NCBI RefSeq assembly: GCF_002002905.1
Contig: NZ_CP019509.1
Span: forward strand, 1,674,001 to 1,738,000
Source of the DNA: Aquaspirillum sp. LM1
GTDB taxonomy: Bacteria > Pseudomonadota > Gammaproteobacteria > Burkholderiales > Aquaspirillaceae
Direction: 5' to 3'
DNA: 64,000 bases
The notes under the pieces were generated by a model, which was not told the origin of the DNA, did not search any database, and saw only the letters and a program-made list of their open reading frames with translations. Below are positions 28,476 through 38,274 of the stretch, in pieces (the stretch's first letter is position 1; each line of letters opens with the position of its first letter). A program made the translations under genes and the position numbers.

Positions 28476-29693
28476 ATGTTTGTGCCCATCTTACTTGATC
28501 CCCTCACCCTGTTTATCAGCAATGCGCTGGTCTACCTGGCGCTCACCCTGGCGCTGGGCATCACCAGCCGGCTGGCACCGGATATTCTGGCCATCCGGCT
28601 GTGGATGCGCGCCTACGGCCTGATGGCGCTCGGGCTGAGCCTGATGGTGGCCATGAGCCAGCTGCTGCCCAGCTGGCCGCCCCAGCGCCTGCTCATCAGC
28701 ATGCTGGTGATTTCCGGGCAGTTGCTCATTTTGGCCGGCCTGCGCCATTTTTTTGGCCTGCGCCCGCTGCCGCTGGGGCTGAAAGTGGCGTATCTGTTCA
28801 GCCTGGCCGGGCTGGTGCTGGCCGGTATGCTGTGGCCCACCATTCCCATGGCTGGCTTGTGGAGCGCCTGCGTGGTGACGTTCCTGATGCTGGGCAATCT
28901 GCAGGTGATATGGCGGCAACGCAGCCATTTGCGCCGGTTGATTTTGTGGCCCACGCTGGCGTCAATTTCCGGCATCTGTCTGGGCCTGCTGCTGCGTATT
29001 GGGCTCTTGCTGCTCAGCCTGTTCAGCGATACCCATGAGGAGGGCTGGTACTATCTGTCCAACCTGACCGGGCTGCTGGTGGTGATGATTGGCGGCATTG
29101 GCATGGCCATGAGTTTCTGGCTGCTGATTACCGACCGCATGGTGTACGCCCTGCGCCAGATTGCCGAGCGCGATCCGCTGACCGGCATTTTTAACCGGCG
29201 CGGTTTTCAGCGCACGGTAGACCAATTGCTGGCCCGCCAGCCCAATACCCTGACGGTGATGATGCTCGACATCGACCACTTCAAGCGGGTGAACGACCAG
29301 TTTGGCCACGCCGCCGGCGACCAGGTGCTGGTGTGCATGGGCGATATCCTGCGCGATGCGCTGCGTGCCAGCGATATTTTTGCCCGGCTGGGCGGTGAGG
29401 AGTTTTGCGTGGTGATGCATGACCGCTCGCCCCACACCGCCAAAGATGTGGGCGAACGCATCCGCCGCCGCTTTGCCCGCCGTTCCGCCCAGCTTAAAAC
29501 CGCGTCGGCCTGCACCCTGAGCGTGGGCGTGGCCTACGGCGAAGCCCGGCTGCACAGCCTGGCCGAACTGATGGCCCGCGCAGACCTGGCGCTTTACCGC
29601 TGCAAGGCGTCCGGACGTGACCAGCTGCAGGTGTACGACCCCAGCCATGACCGCCGGATGGCCGATGACGACGAGCCGTTTCCCTGGCATTAA
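28476..29693 (+). CDS. Membrane-bound diguanylate cyclase (GGDEF)
   Basis: The product has about seven N-terminal transmembrane segments (residues 10-220) and a C-terminal GGDEF domain. The active site reads GGEEF at 306-310, so it should make cyclic di-GMP. An RxxD inhibitory site (RASD) lies five residues before it, allowing product feedback. The domain also shows ERDPLTGIFNRRGF and MLDIDHFKRVNDQFGH. No EAL domain is present. ATG 28476 is chosen; a GTG 12 bases upstream is possible. It is monocistronic between ettA (divergent) and trxB. The ligand of the membrane part is unknown. Confidence 0.92.
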   Translation: MFVPILLDPLTLFISNALVYLALTLALGITSRLAPDILAIRLWMRAYGLMALGLSLMVAMSQLLPSWPPQRLLISMLVISGQLLILAGLRHFFGLRPLPLGLKVAYLFSLAGLVLAGMLWPTIPMAGLWSACVVTFLMLGNLQVIWRQRSHLRRLILWPTLASISGICLGLLLRIGLLLLSLFSDTHEEGWYYLSNLTGLLVVMIGGIGMAMSFWLLITDRMVYALRQIAERDPLTGIFNRRGFQRTVDQLLARQPNTLTVMMLDIDHFKRVNDQFGHAAGDQVLVCMGDILRDALRASDIFARLGGEEFCVVMHDRSPHTAKDVGERIRRRFARRSAQLKTASACTLSVGVAYGEARLHSLAELMARADLALYRCKASGRDQLQVYDPSHDRRMADDDEPFPWH

Positions 29694-29742
29694 CCGGCTT
29701 CAATACAGCCATTCAATCCAGCCGATAGATAAATTCTATCCA

Positions 29743-29771
29743 TTGAAACGCTGCGATTGTCCCAATAAACT
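29743..29771 (+). promoter_or_regulatory. Candidate trxB promoter
   Basis: TTGAAA (29743-29748) and TAAACT (29766-29771) have a 17-bp spacer and lie about 80 bases before trxB. Motif-based only. Confidence 0.35.
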
Positions 29772-29843
29772 ACTATCATTCTGCTTGCGCGGCTGACCTG
29801 AGTGGCCAGCGCATGTTGACTCCCTTACTGAATACAGGATTGA

Positions 29844-30797
<954 letters not shown>

Positions 30798-30820
30798 TCC
30801 GGTCAGGCCGGCTGTCAGTC

Positions 30821-31447
30821 ATGGCGGGCAAACCGCTTAAAGATGCGCTGCGTCCCTTGCGGCGGGCCCTGCCATCGGCGCGGCCCGCCGTTGCGCCTGC
30901 GCCAGTAGCTGCGCCTGAACCGGTGTTTGCCGAGCTGTTTGCCGACGTGCGCCCGCTCAAGGCCGACCAGCGCTATCCACACCGGCCCGCGCCGCCGCCG
31001 CACTGGCCGCGACACAGCACCGCCCATCATCCCCATCATGCTTCAACAGCGCCTTCCAGCCAGGGCCAGATCACCGACAGCATGGTGGGCTGGTTTGAGC
31101 CGGCCACGCTGGACGCCAGCTTTGTCCGCCCCGGCATGCAGCGGCATACCCTGAAAAAACTGCGCCAGGGCCACTGGCCGCAGGTGGCCGAGCTGGATTT
31201 GCACGGGCTGTCGCGCTTTGACGCCCAGCAGCATCTGGCCGTGCTGCTGCACCGCGCCCGCCAGCTAGGGCAGTGCGTGCGGGTGATCCACGGCAAGGGC
31301 CTGGGCTCGCGTGAGGGGCTGCCGGTGCTCAAGCAGGTGATTCGCACCTGGCTGCGCCATCATCCGCATGTGCTGGCGTTTTGCGAGGCCGACGAAGCCC
31401 GGGGTGGGGCCGGGGCCTTGCTGGTGCTGCTGCGCCGGGAAAGCTGA
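30821..31447 (+). CDS. Smr-domain protein
   Basis: The 208-residue product has a proline- and alanine-rich N-terminal half and a C-terminal Smr domain. The domain reads ELDLHGLSRFDAQQHLAVLL, then VRVIHGKGLGSREGLPVLK and HVLAFCEADEARGGAGALLVLL. The LDLH, HGKG and GGxGA signatures of stand-alone Smr proteins (YdaL/SmrA type) are all intact. Such domains are nucleases acting on DNA or RNA; some homologues rescue collided ribosomes. It is probably in an operon with trxB. Confidence 0.9.
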   Translation: MAGKPLKDALRPLRRALPSARPAVAPAPVAAPEPVFAELFADVRPLKADQRYPHRPAPPPHWPRHSTAHHPHHASTAPSSQGQITDSMVGWFEPATLDASFVRPGMQRHTLKKLRQGHWPQVAELDLHGLSRFDAQQHLAVLLHRARQLGQCVRVIHGKGLGSREGLPVLKQVIRTWLRHHPHVLAFCEADEARGGAGALLVLLRRES

Positions 31448-31693
31448 ACGCACTGGCATGCCAGACAGCACACCGGCTTGAAAACTGCATGTTTTTGCCA
31501 AATGGGCGGATAAGTCGCGCAAAAAACCGGTTCATGCCGTCTGGCAAACCGCGTGCCTCTTGTCGCCTCTCCCCAGACATGCCAACATACTGGCATATTG
31601 CTGTTCCTGCTGGGGTGCATGCGCGTGGCGCATGGCGCACCACAGGATAAGGACATGTTTGCCTGAGCCCAGGCCCCCTTGACGATTGACTGG

Positions 31694-33943
31694 ATGAAAC
31701 ACACTGCAGGCACCCATTCGACCTCCCGCTCAATCAGCCTGCTGCAACTGGGCGGGATGCTGTGGTGCGTCGGATTTGTGCTGATGACCCTGTTCTGGTT
31801 GAACAGCGAGTATGCCCGGCAGCAAACGCTGTTTCGCCAGCGGGCAGAAGGCTTTTTTCAGAGCGTGTCCCAGCGCATGGAACAAAACGAGTCGGTGATG
31901 CTGTCGCTGGAGCTGCTGATGCGCACCCAGTCCCAGCTGGGGCTGCCCGACGTGCAGCGCTTTACCCAGCAGCTGATGCAGCGCTACCCGCATATGTACA
32001 GCATCCAGTTTTTTGAAGAAGTGCCGCGCGACCATGTGGCGAGCTTCACACAAAAAATGCGTCAGCGCGGCTTTCCCGACTTTCAGCTGAAAGAACCCGC
32101 CCCGGTCAGCCAGGGTGGCTGGCGTGCGGTGCGCCCGCGCGGCAATTACCATCCCATCGTGATGGTGGAGCCCCAGCTGGATGGCTCGCCCAATACGCTG
32201 GGCATGGATATCAACGCCGCCGGCCAGCACACCGAAACCCTGCGCGCTGCCGAGCAGTTTGGCCATATGGAGTCCACCGCGCCGTTTGCCCTGCCCGAAG
32301 GCGGGCGGGCATACCTGCTGGTAAAATCAGTGCAGCAACATGGCGGCACAGAAAACACCCCGCGCAAGGCTTTTGTGGGCATTCTGGTGCGCAACGACCG
32401 CCTGCTGGGCGAACTGCCGCTGACCAATAACTCCGCCCACGATGTCAGCATGGCGTTTTACCCCAGGGTAGACCGCCCGTTCGACAATATCTTTTTCCGC
32501 TCGCCCATGCATCCCATTCCTGCCTGGGAAAGCACCTGGCTGCCGCGTTTTCATTTTGAACAGCCGATTCCCAGCAGCGCCCAGCCGTTTCTGATCCGGG
32601 TGGATTATCAACTGCGCGCAGCCGACCTCAATCTGCAACCGCTGCTGTATCTGGCCATCAGCCTGGGCATGGCAGTGGGGTTCAGCATGGGGGTGCTGGG
32701 CCAGCGTCGCCGCTCGCGCCAGCAGGGTGCCGAAGCCAATGAATCACTGCTGCGCGAACGGGAAATGGCCGCCATGACCCTGCAGCATATCCACGACGGG
32801 GTGATACGCATCGACAGCCAGGGCCGGATTGATTATCTCAACCCGATGGCCGCCTCGCTGCTGCAGGTATCACCTGGCACGGTGATTGGCGAATCGGTGT
32901 TTTCGGTGTTTCGCCTGCATTTCGAGATGTCGCAGCATATGCAGGAAAACCCGGTTAACGAAAGCCTGAAGTTTCGCCGCTCTGTCGAACTGCCAGAAAA
33001 CACCGCATTATTGCGAAAAGATGGACAAAACCTGCTGATTGAGGGCAATATTTCGCCCTTGCCATCCCGTCAGCATCTGCATGCCGGCGCGCTGATCACC
33101 TTCCGCAACCTCGGCCCCACCCATAACAAGGTGCTGGCCCGGCTGTCGGCCAGCCAGAAGCGCCTGCGCGAGCATGAAGAAAAACTGGCCCATGTTGCCC
33201 GGCTCAACACCATGGGCGAAATGGCCTCGGGAATTGCCCACGAGCTGAATCAGCCCTTGTCAGCCATTGTCAGCTACAACCAGGCCTGCCTGCGCATGCT
33301 GGACGATGACCATCCGGACCTGGAGCTGGTTGAGCAAGCCATGCGCAGCACCGCCCAGCAGGCCACCCGGGCTGGCGACATCCTGCAGCGGCTGCGGGCG
33401 TTTGTGTCCAAGCAGCCAGTGCGCTGGGAGCCCATCAGCCTGAATCAGATCGTGCACAACACCCTGATGCTGGCCGACCACGCCCTGCGCGAAAACGGCA
33501 TTGAAACCCTGATCACGCTGCAGGACAATCTGCCCCCGGTACTGGGCGATGCCATCCAGATTGAACAGGTGACGCTGAACCTGCTGACCAATGCCATGGA
33601 TGCGCTCAAGCACAAGCCGCAACCCCGGCAGATTCGTCTGGAAACCAGCTGCACCGACGAACTGGCCTGCTTGCGCGTGGTGGACAATGGCCCCGGCATT
33701 CCGGAAGCCATGGTTCATAAACTGTTTACTCCGTTCAGCACCACCAAGCCCCATGGCATGGGGCTGGGGCTGACCATTTGCCAGTCGATCATCGAATCGC
33801 ACCAGGGGCATATTTCCGGGCGTAGCCTGCCAGATGGCGGCAGCAGCTTCCGCATTACCCTGCCACTGCAACATGCGCAGCCCAGCGCAGCCTCATTGTG
33901 TGAAAAGGACACCTCTCCCCATGAACCCAACCCTCAGCTTTGA
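31694..33943 (+). CDS. Hybrid-free sensor histidine kinase with periplasmic sensor and PAS domain (FixL/DctB-like)
   Basis: The 749-residue inner-membrane kinase has a first helix at about residues 15-38 and a CHASE-like periplasmic domain to about 305 (PHMYSIQFFEEVPRDHVASF). A second helix near 310-330 is followed by PAS (DGVIRIDSQGRIDYLNPMAASLL). HisKA reads GIAHELNQPLSAIVSYNQ with the phospho-His, and HATPase has the N box NLLTNAMDAL, VVDNGPGIPEAM and GMGLGLTICQSI. ATG 31694 is preferred over an upstream TTG. Its 3' end overlaps the response regulator by 23 bases, making them partners. The signal is unknown. Confidence 0.92.
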   Translation: MKHTAGTHSTSRSISLLQLGGMLWCVGFVLMTLFWLNSEYARQQTLFRQRAEGFFQSVSQRMEQNESVMLSLELLMRTQSQLGLPDVQRFTQQLMQRYPHMYSIQFFEEVPRDHVASFTQKMRQRGFPDFQLKEPAPVSQGGWRAVRPRGNYHPIVMVEPQLDGSPNTLGMDINAAGQHTETLRAAEQFGHMESTAPFALPEGGRAYLLVKSVQQHGGTENTPRKAFVGILVRNDRLLGELPLTNNSAHDVSMAFYPRVDRPFDNIFFRSPMHPIPAWESTWLPRFHFEQPIPSSAQPFLIRVDYQLRAADLNLQPLLYLAISLGMAVGFSMGVLGQRRRSRQQGAEANESLLREREMAAMTLQHIHDGVIRIDSQGRIDYLNPMAASLLQVSPGTVIGESVFSVFRLHFEMSQHMQENPVNESLKFRRSVELPENTALLRKDGQNLLIEGNISPLPSRQHLHAGALITFRNLGPTHNKVLARLSASQKRLREHEEKLAHVARLNTMGEMASGIAHELNQPLSAIVSYNQACLRMLDDDHPDLELVEQAMRSTAQQATRAGDILQRLRAFVSKQPVRWEPISLNQIVHNTLMLADHALRENGIETLITLQDNLPPVLGDAIQIEQVTLNLLTNAMDALKHKPQPRQIRLETSCTDELACLRVVDNGPGIPEAMVHKLFTPFSTTKPHGMGLGLTICQSIIESHQGHISGRSLPDGGSSFRITLPLQHAQPSAASLCEKDTSPHEPNPQL

Positions 33944-34709
33944 CCCGATTGTTTACGTGGTGGACGACGATCCGGCGGTGCTCGACTCGGTCAGCCTGCT
34001 GATTCGCAGCGCCGGCCTGAAAGTGATGGCGTTTCCGTCGGCGCTGGAATTTCTGGCTGCGTTCATCCCCAACCAGATTGCCTGCCTGGTGCTGGACATC
34101 CGCATGCCAGGCACCACCGGCCTGGACTTGCAAGCCGAGCTGGAAGGTGCCGGGGTAACCCTGCCGATTGTGTTCATTACCGGCCACGGCGACGTGGCGC
34201 AATGCACCCGCGCATTCAAGGCCGGTGCCAGCGATTTCCTCACCAAGCCAATTGACGGCGAACTGCTGCTGGAAGCCATCCGCAAGGCGCTGCGCCACTG
34301 CATTGCCACCTACGAAAAAGCCAGCCGCACCCAGGAAGCCGAAATCCGCCTGGCCCGCCTGTCTGGCCGCGAGCGCGAAGTGCTGGAACTGGTCACCGAA
34401 GGCATGTCGAGCAAGGAAATCGGCACCCGGCTGGGGCTGTCGCCGCGCACCATCGAAGCCCACCGCGCCAGCCTGTTCGACAAGCTGGAGGTCAGTACCC
34501 TGGCTGAGCTGATCAAACTGTTTGTGTACGCCATTGATGCCGAGCGGGCGCATCGCCTGCTGCCGGGCAATGCCCAGATGCAGGGCGAAAGCGACCTGGA
34601 AGCCGATGATGTGCCGGCTGCGCCGGATGACGGCCTGGATGACGATGCGCCCACCGCTGACGCCACAGACGCCCCGGCAGACCACCCGGACACCCCGCCC
34701 GCCGCCTGA
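33921..34709 (+). CDS. FixJ-type response regulator (REC-LuxR HTH)
   Basis: The receiver domain has the acidic pocket DDD at 15-17, the phospho-acceptor Asp59 (LVLDIRMPG) and a switch Lys in FLTKPIDG. A LuxR/GerE helix-turn-helix follows at about 150-205 (LSGREREVLELVTEGMSSKEIGTRLGLSPRTIEAHRASLFDKL). The last ~45 residues are an acidic, proline-alanine-rich tail (DDVPAAPDDGLDDDAPTADA) unusual for FixJ. The start is the ATG at 33921, inside the end of the kinase gene, so translation is coupled. It would transmit the kinase's signal to DNA; targets unknown. Confidence 0.93.
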   Translation: MNPTLSFDPIVYVVDDDPAVLDSVSLLIRSAGLKVMAFPSALEFLAAFIPNQIACLVLDIRMPGTTGLDLQAELEGAGVTLPIVFITGHGDVAQCTRAFKAGASDFLTKPIDGELLLEAIRKALRHCIATYEKASRTQEAEIRLARLSGREREVLELVTEGMSSKEIGTRLGLSPRTIEAHRASLFDKLEVSTLAELIKLFVYAIDAERAHRLLPGNAQMQGESDLEADDVPAAPDDGLDDDAPTADATDAPADHPDTPPAA

Positions 34710-34898
34710 TTGCGCCCCGCATCTGCTCTGCTGCCCTTGCCCCCGTCCCGCCTGTTGGCGCGGCGGGGGTTTGCATGGCGCGTGCGCCGATGATGCTCCC
34801 GTGGCCAGGCTGGCAGGCTTATTGCTGTTTATCCTGTCCATTCCATTTTGCCAGGCCAGCCTAGCCATACGGGCAGACCTGGCCGCCACGAGCGTGCC

Positions 34899-35225
34899 AT
34901 GACCTCAGACCTTGCCTCGATTCGCCATTTTGTCAGCTACTCCGGTGTGAAACTGCCGCTGAAACTGAACACCCCGCTGGAAGACGCCGACCTGCGCCAC
35001 CGGATTACCTTTTACCGTGCCTATTACAACGCCGCCGAACAGATGACCAAGGTAGAAAAAGTGGTATATGGCGAAATTGAATCGTTTCACGACTATCGCT
35101 ACCACGCCGATGGCAGCCTGAGCGAAGCCACCGTGGTGATGGTAGCGGAAGAAGAAAGCACACTGATGCGCTTCAGCCCGGACGGCAGCTTGCTGTCGTC
35201 GGAAACCTCGGCACTGGAAAGCTGA
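34899..35225 (+). CDS. Small conserved protein (possibly DUF6156)
   Basis: This 108-residue soluble protein starts MTSDLASIRHFVSYSGVKLPLKL. It contains TFYRAYYNAAEQMTKVEKVVYGEIE and a YHADGSL repeat-like beta motif. The pattern resembles the DUF6156 group found in betaproteobacteria, though I recall this only approximately. There are no cysteines, signal peptide or membrane segments. It stands alone after the FixL/FixJ-like pair with about 190 bp between. Function unknown. Confidence 0.65.
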   Translation: MTSDLASIRHFVSYSGVKLPLKLNTPLEDADLRHRITFYRAYYNAAEQMTKVEKVVYGEIESFHDYRYHADGSLSEATVVMVAEEESTLMRFSPDGSLLSSETSALES

Positions 35226-35284
35226 AAAGCTGCAGCAAAACAGACAATCCTGTACGCTTTCACCCACTTAACATCCCCCCGCCC

Positions 35285-35990
35285 ACCCTAGGGATACGCT
35301 GAAAAAATCGTCGTTCCCGCGCAGGCGGGAATCCAGGCCGCACCACATCGTGCGCCGTGGGGGTTTGGCATTGTGGGGCGGTCGTGAGAGCACGCACCTG
35401 TTTCGGCATGCGCCTCACCTCACGTGTCGTTCCCGCGAAGGCGGGAACCCAGACGGTGCCACATCGTGCGCCGTGGGGGTTTAGCCTTGTGGAACGGTCG
35501 TGAGAGCGCACCTGCTGTACGCTGTGGATGCCTCTGGATTCCCGCCTGCGCGGGAATGACGGGGTGGGGCGCGGCGGGTAGTTCGCTGTGGCAATGCAAT
35601 GCAAGGGTTTGTTTTTTTAAGGATACGCTGAAAAAATCGTCATTCCCGCGAAGGCGGGAATCCAGACGGTGCCACATCGTGCGCCGTGGGGGTTTAGCCT
35701 TGTGGAACGGTCGTGAGAGCACGCACCTGCTGTACGCTGTGGATGCCTCTGGATTCCCGCCTGCGCGGGAATGACGGGGTGGGGCGCGGCGGGTAGTTCG
35801 CTGTGGCAATGCAATGCAAGGGCTTGTTTTAACAGAATAAATAGAGATGCCCGACGTTAAGCTCGCTCACATATGCCATTGTGTTTCAAGGCGATGGGTG
35901 ATTAGACCTTTTTCGGCATGCGCCTCATCTCACGTGTCGTTCCCGCGCAGGCGGGAACCCAGGCCGCACCACATCGTGCGCCGTGGACGT
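35285..35990. repeat. Cluster of REP-pair elements, partly fused with miniature-element ends
   Basis: Units begin near 35289, 35410, 35622 and 35920. Two of them (35289 and 35622) start with the left end of the 109-bp miniature element (AGGGATACGCTGAAAAAATC and AAGGATACGCTGAAAAAATC). They switch at the CCCGCG-palindrome into the REP-pair sequence (ACATCGTGCGCCGTGGG, CACCTGCTGTACGCTGTGG), which suggests recombination at the shared core. Units at 35410-35570 and 35640-35790 are almost identical. The last runs into cas1 near 35980. No gene is seen in 35226-35924. Confidence 0.75.
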
Positions 35991-36422
35991 TTGCCCACGC
36001 TCCAGCGCGGCCAGCGCATGGGTGAGCGGCTGGCGGGCCGTTGGGCGGCGCTCGCGCAGCTGATGCACATGGCGCGCCTGCGCCGCCAGCTTGGCTTCGA
36101 TCAGCTCGCGGGCATAACTCAGACAAAATGCCCCATCCTGCGCCAGGCGCAACTGTGTCAGCCGCCGGCGCGCATCCTGATGCGGGCGCGCCATCAATAG
36201 CGTGGGCGTGTGCTTGCGCCCGGACAACACCACCACGCCCACCCCACGCTCGCCCAACTGCCCAAGCAAACGCGCTTGCAGCGTCATGTCGCCATGCACC
36301 ACCACCCGCTCCAGCGGCGCCAGGGGCACCGCGCCAATGCGCTCGCCGTTTTCATAAAACACCAGCGCGCCGCCATCCACCCGCAAATCCACCCCGCGAC
36401 GATCCACATACAGGCAGCTCAT
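35925..36422 (-). pseudogene. cas1: Truncated Cas1: N-terminal domain only, cut by a REP-type repeat
   Basis: The frame starts MSCLYVDRRGVDLRVDGGAL, eight bases after cas2, and reads the beta-rich Cas1 N-terminal domain (LERVVVHGDMTLQ, LGQLGERGVGVVVLSGRKHT). It then enters the helical domain (LRLAQDGAFCLSYARELIEAK). Homology stops around ALAALERG (near 35990). The rest (TSTAHDVVRPGFPPARERHVR) is translated REP-pair DNA. Intact Cas1 has about 320-340 residues, and the Glu, His and Asp that bind metal lie in the missing C-terminal part. This Cas1 cannot be an active integrase. It is the last gene of the CRISPR locus on this strand. Confidence 0.88.
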
Positions 36423-36430
36423 GACAAGCC

Positions 36431-36715
36431 TCACACAATCAGGAAAGGATCACACTGCGGCGCGCGCGCCACGCCAAAGCGCAGCACCTTGCGCCGCGCA
36501 TCCAGCGCAAACACATGCACTTTGTCTTCTGCTGGCGCAATCACCGCCTCCAGCCGCGCCAGCAAAGCCTGATGCTCTCCTGCGGTCAGCCAGCATTCAT
36601 ACACCGATTTTTGCCCACTGACAGCATGCGCTTGCACTGCTTCGTGCACCTTGCGCCAGCGCTTGGGATCAGCAATGTCATCGCACAGCGGAAAAACAAG
36701 ACGCGAACTTGTCAT
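36431..36715 (-). CDS. cas2: CRISPR-associated Cas2
   Basis: The 94-residue product begins MTSSRLVFPLCDDIADPKRW. It has the ferredoxin-like Cas2 fold with the early Asp pair (CDDIAD), the SVYECWL strand after QKSV, and KVHVFALDARRKVLRFG. Cas2 is the structural partner of Cas1 in spacer capture. A longer start at 36748 (MIYAS) is possible but less like the family. It lies between CRISPR array 1 and the truncated cas1. With Cas1 broken, its present use is doubtful unless another Cas1 works in trans. Confidence 0.85.
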   Translation of the reverse strand: MTSSRLVFPLCDDIADPKRWRKVHEAVQAHAVSGQKSVYECWLTAGEHQALLARLEAVIAPAEDKVHVFALDARRKVLRFGVARAPQCDPFLIV

Positions 36716-36871
36716 GCCGTTTCTCCGCACAGTGGATGCGTAAATCATATGCCTGATGGCTGTGAAACTGATAGCCCGCGAGACTGGTTTTTACGGAAAA
36801 ATTTAGCCTAAGTTGGATATTTGCAACACTTTGTCATCGCAGGTCACACGGATGGCTGACTGCGTAGCAGA

Positions 36872-37183
36872 GTCTTAATCCCTTAGAGATCAGGGAAACC
36901 ACTAGAGGCTGGATGCAAGCTTACACTCGCTGGATTACGAGTCTTAATCCCTTAGAGATCAGGGAAACCACTAGAGGGCTATCAACACTTTTTTCCGCGA
37001 CTTGCTCAGTCTTAATCCCTTAGAGATCAGGGAAACCACTAGAGAATTCCGGCTGACCAGCGATTTCAAGTTCAAGGGTCTTAATCCCTTAGAGATCAGG
37101 GAAACCACTAGAGTCGAATAGCCGAACTGCTCGGCCAAGATCTTAGCGTCTTAATCCCTTAGAGATCAGGGAAACCACTAGAG
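36872..37183 (-). CRISPR. CRISPR array 1 (5 repeats, 4 spacers)
   Basis: Five identical 36-bp repeats start at 36872, 36941, 37009, 37078 and 37148. On the plus strand each begins GTCTTAATCCCTTAGAGATC and ends AGGGAAACCACTAGAG. The spacers are 33, 32, 33 and 34 bp. The conserved leader lies at the right, so transcription is leftward. On that strand the repeat ends GGGATTAAGAC, giving an 8-base handle ATTAAGAC. It sits between the DUF6602 gene and cas2. Nothing is seen in 36716-36871. Confidence 0.97.
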
Positions 37184-37320
37184 AGCACCCCCTACTTTTC
37201 TCTTGCAAAATCAGCATCTTGCAGAGGGTGTTCCCAACTTTTCGCTCCGGGCGGGGAGATGTCTCCCCAGACACCCCCGAAACGCCTTGCGATAGTAGCG
37301 CACTTCATGCTGTCTGCCTA
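37184..37320 (-). promoter_or_regulatory. Leader and promoter of CRISPR array 1
   Basis: This segment is shared with the flanks of arrays 2 and 3 (AGCACCCCCTA..., TTCCCAACTTTT, GAGATGTCTC). At its far end the minus strand reads TAGGCA, 17 bases, TACTAT (37320-37292), a promoter pointing into the array. The -35 touches the stop codon of the DUF6602 gene. Confidence 0.7.
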
Positions 37321-38250
37321 GTCGGTTTTGGGTGGCGAAATCAATTTTTGTGCGTATTTGTCCATATCAATGGCGGGCACTGTGCCGAGTGTTTGCAGCA
37401 AACTGATGAGCCTGAACAAAAAGGCAGTGGCGGCTTTTTCGTGTGTTTGGATGCATAGCGGCGGGGAAGGCAAGATGACTGGCTTTGACGCCAGGCGCTT
37501 GAGTTTTTCGGTGGCAAGGCTGTGTTGGGTTTTTCTGTGTTTGAGTTTTGGGGCTGCATATAAGCTGGCCATGGGTTTTGCCATCTCTTTTTGCCACCAG
37601 CGTTTATTTGAGGGGGCCGGGGTCAAGTCAACGCTGAAAAAATAACCAGGGAGGGGTTTCTTGTCATCACGGGGTTCATTTGTTTCAACTTCAGCAACGC
37701 AGCCAATATCAATCTTGCCGTGCGGGTGCTGTGGAAGCAGGCCTGATAAATGTTTATATAATGTGTCTTCAGTGACCTCACTGCGTAAAGCCAGAAAGCC
37801 ACCTAGAATATGTTTGGGTTTTTGTGGGGCATAGACCCCGCCAGCGTGAGTAATCGGGGCGCTGGTGCGTGTGAGCCGACGCACACTATGAATTTTTTCT
37901 TGTGCGTATTCAATATGTGCTTTATTAGCGGTTTGCTTCACCTCAAAAACCGCATACACGCTTTCTGCCGGCACAATCATGCTGCCGCGCAGCTCAAAAA
38001 TCAGCGGAGTGTATTGGCGGTCGAAAATCACGATGTCGATTTGCTCGCTGAATTCGCCGTTGCTATCCACCACATGGGCTTTTTCGGCGCGGTAGCGTTG
38101 TGGCAGGTAATCCTGCATCAGTTTCAGCCAGACGTCTTCGCTGGCGTCGCCTTTGTCGGTGGGATGGGCCAGCACGCGGCAGGCTTGCAGCTCACCTTGA
38201 ATGCGGGTGTGCAGGGTGTTCAGTAGTTCGGAAAGGTTCCAGTCAGTCAT
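37318..38250 (-). CDS. DUF6602-type protein with PD-(D/E)XK-like nuclease motif, CRISPR-associated
   Basis: The 310-residue product has a candidate nuclease core in the N-terminal third: an acidic helix (KGDASEDVWLKLMQDYLP), then EQIDIVIFD (Asp72, Asp77) and YAVFEVKQT (Glu103, Lys105). That is the D...ExK arrangement of restriction-like folds and matches the DUF6602 family as I remember it. The C-terminal part is basic and holds no CARF or other nucleotide-sensing domain that I can recognise. It follows cmr6 on the same strand, separated by a damaged miniature element, and precedes array 1. A role as an auxiliary nuclease of the type III system is inference. Confidence 0.65.
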   Translation of the reverse strand: MTDWNLSELLNTLHTRIQGELQACRVLAHPTDKGDASEDVWLKLMQDYLPQRYRAEKAHVVDSNGEFSEQIDIVIFDRQYTPLIFELRGSMIVPAESVYAVFEVKQTANKAHIEYAQEKIHSVRRLTRTSAPITHAGGVYAPQKPKHILGGFLALRSEVTEDTLYKHLSGLLPQHPHGKIDIGCVAEVETNEPRDDKKPLPGYFFSVDLTPAPSNKRWWQKEMAKPMASLYAAPKLKHRKTQHSLATEKLKRLASKPVILPSPPLCIQTHEKAATAFLFRLISLLQTLGTVPAIDMDKYAQKLISPPKTD

Positions 38251-38274
38251 GATGTGTTTTTGTCAGTAAGAAAA

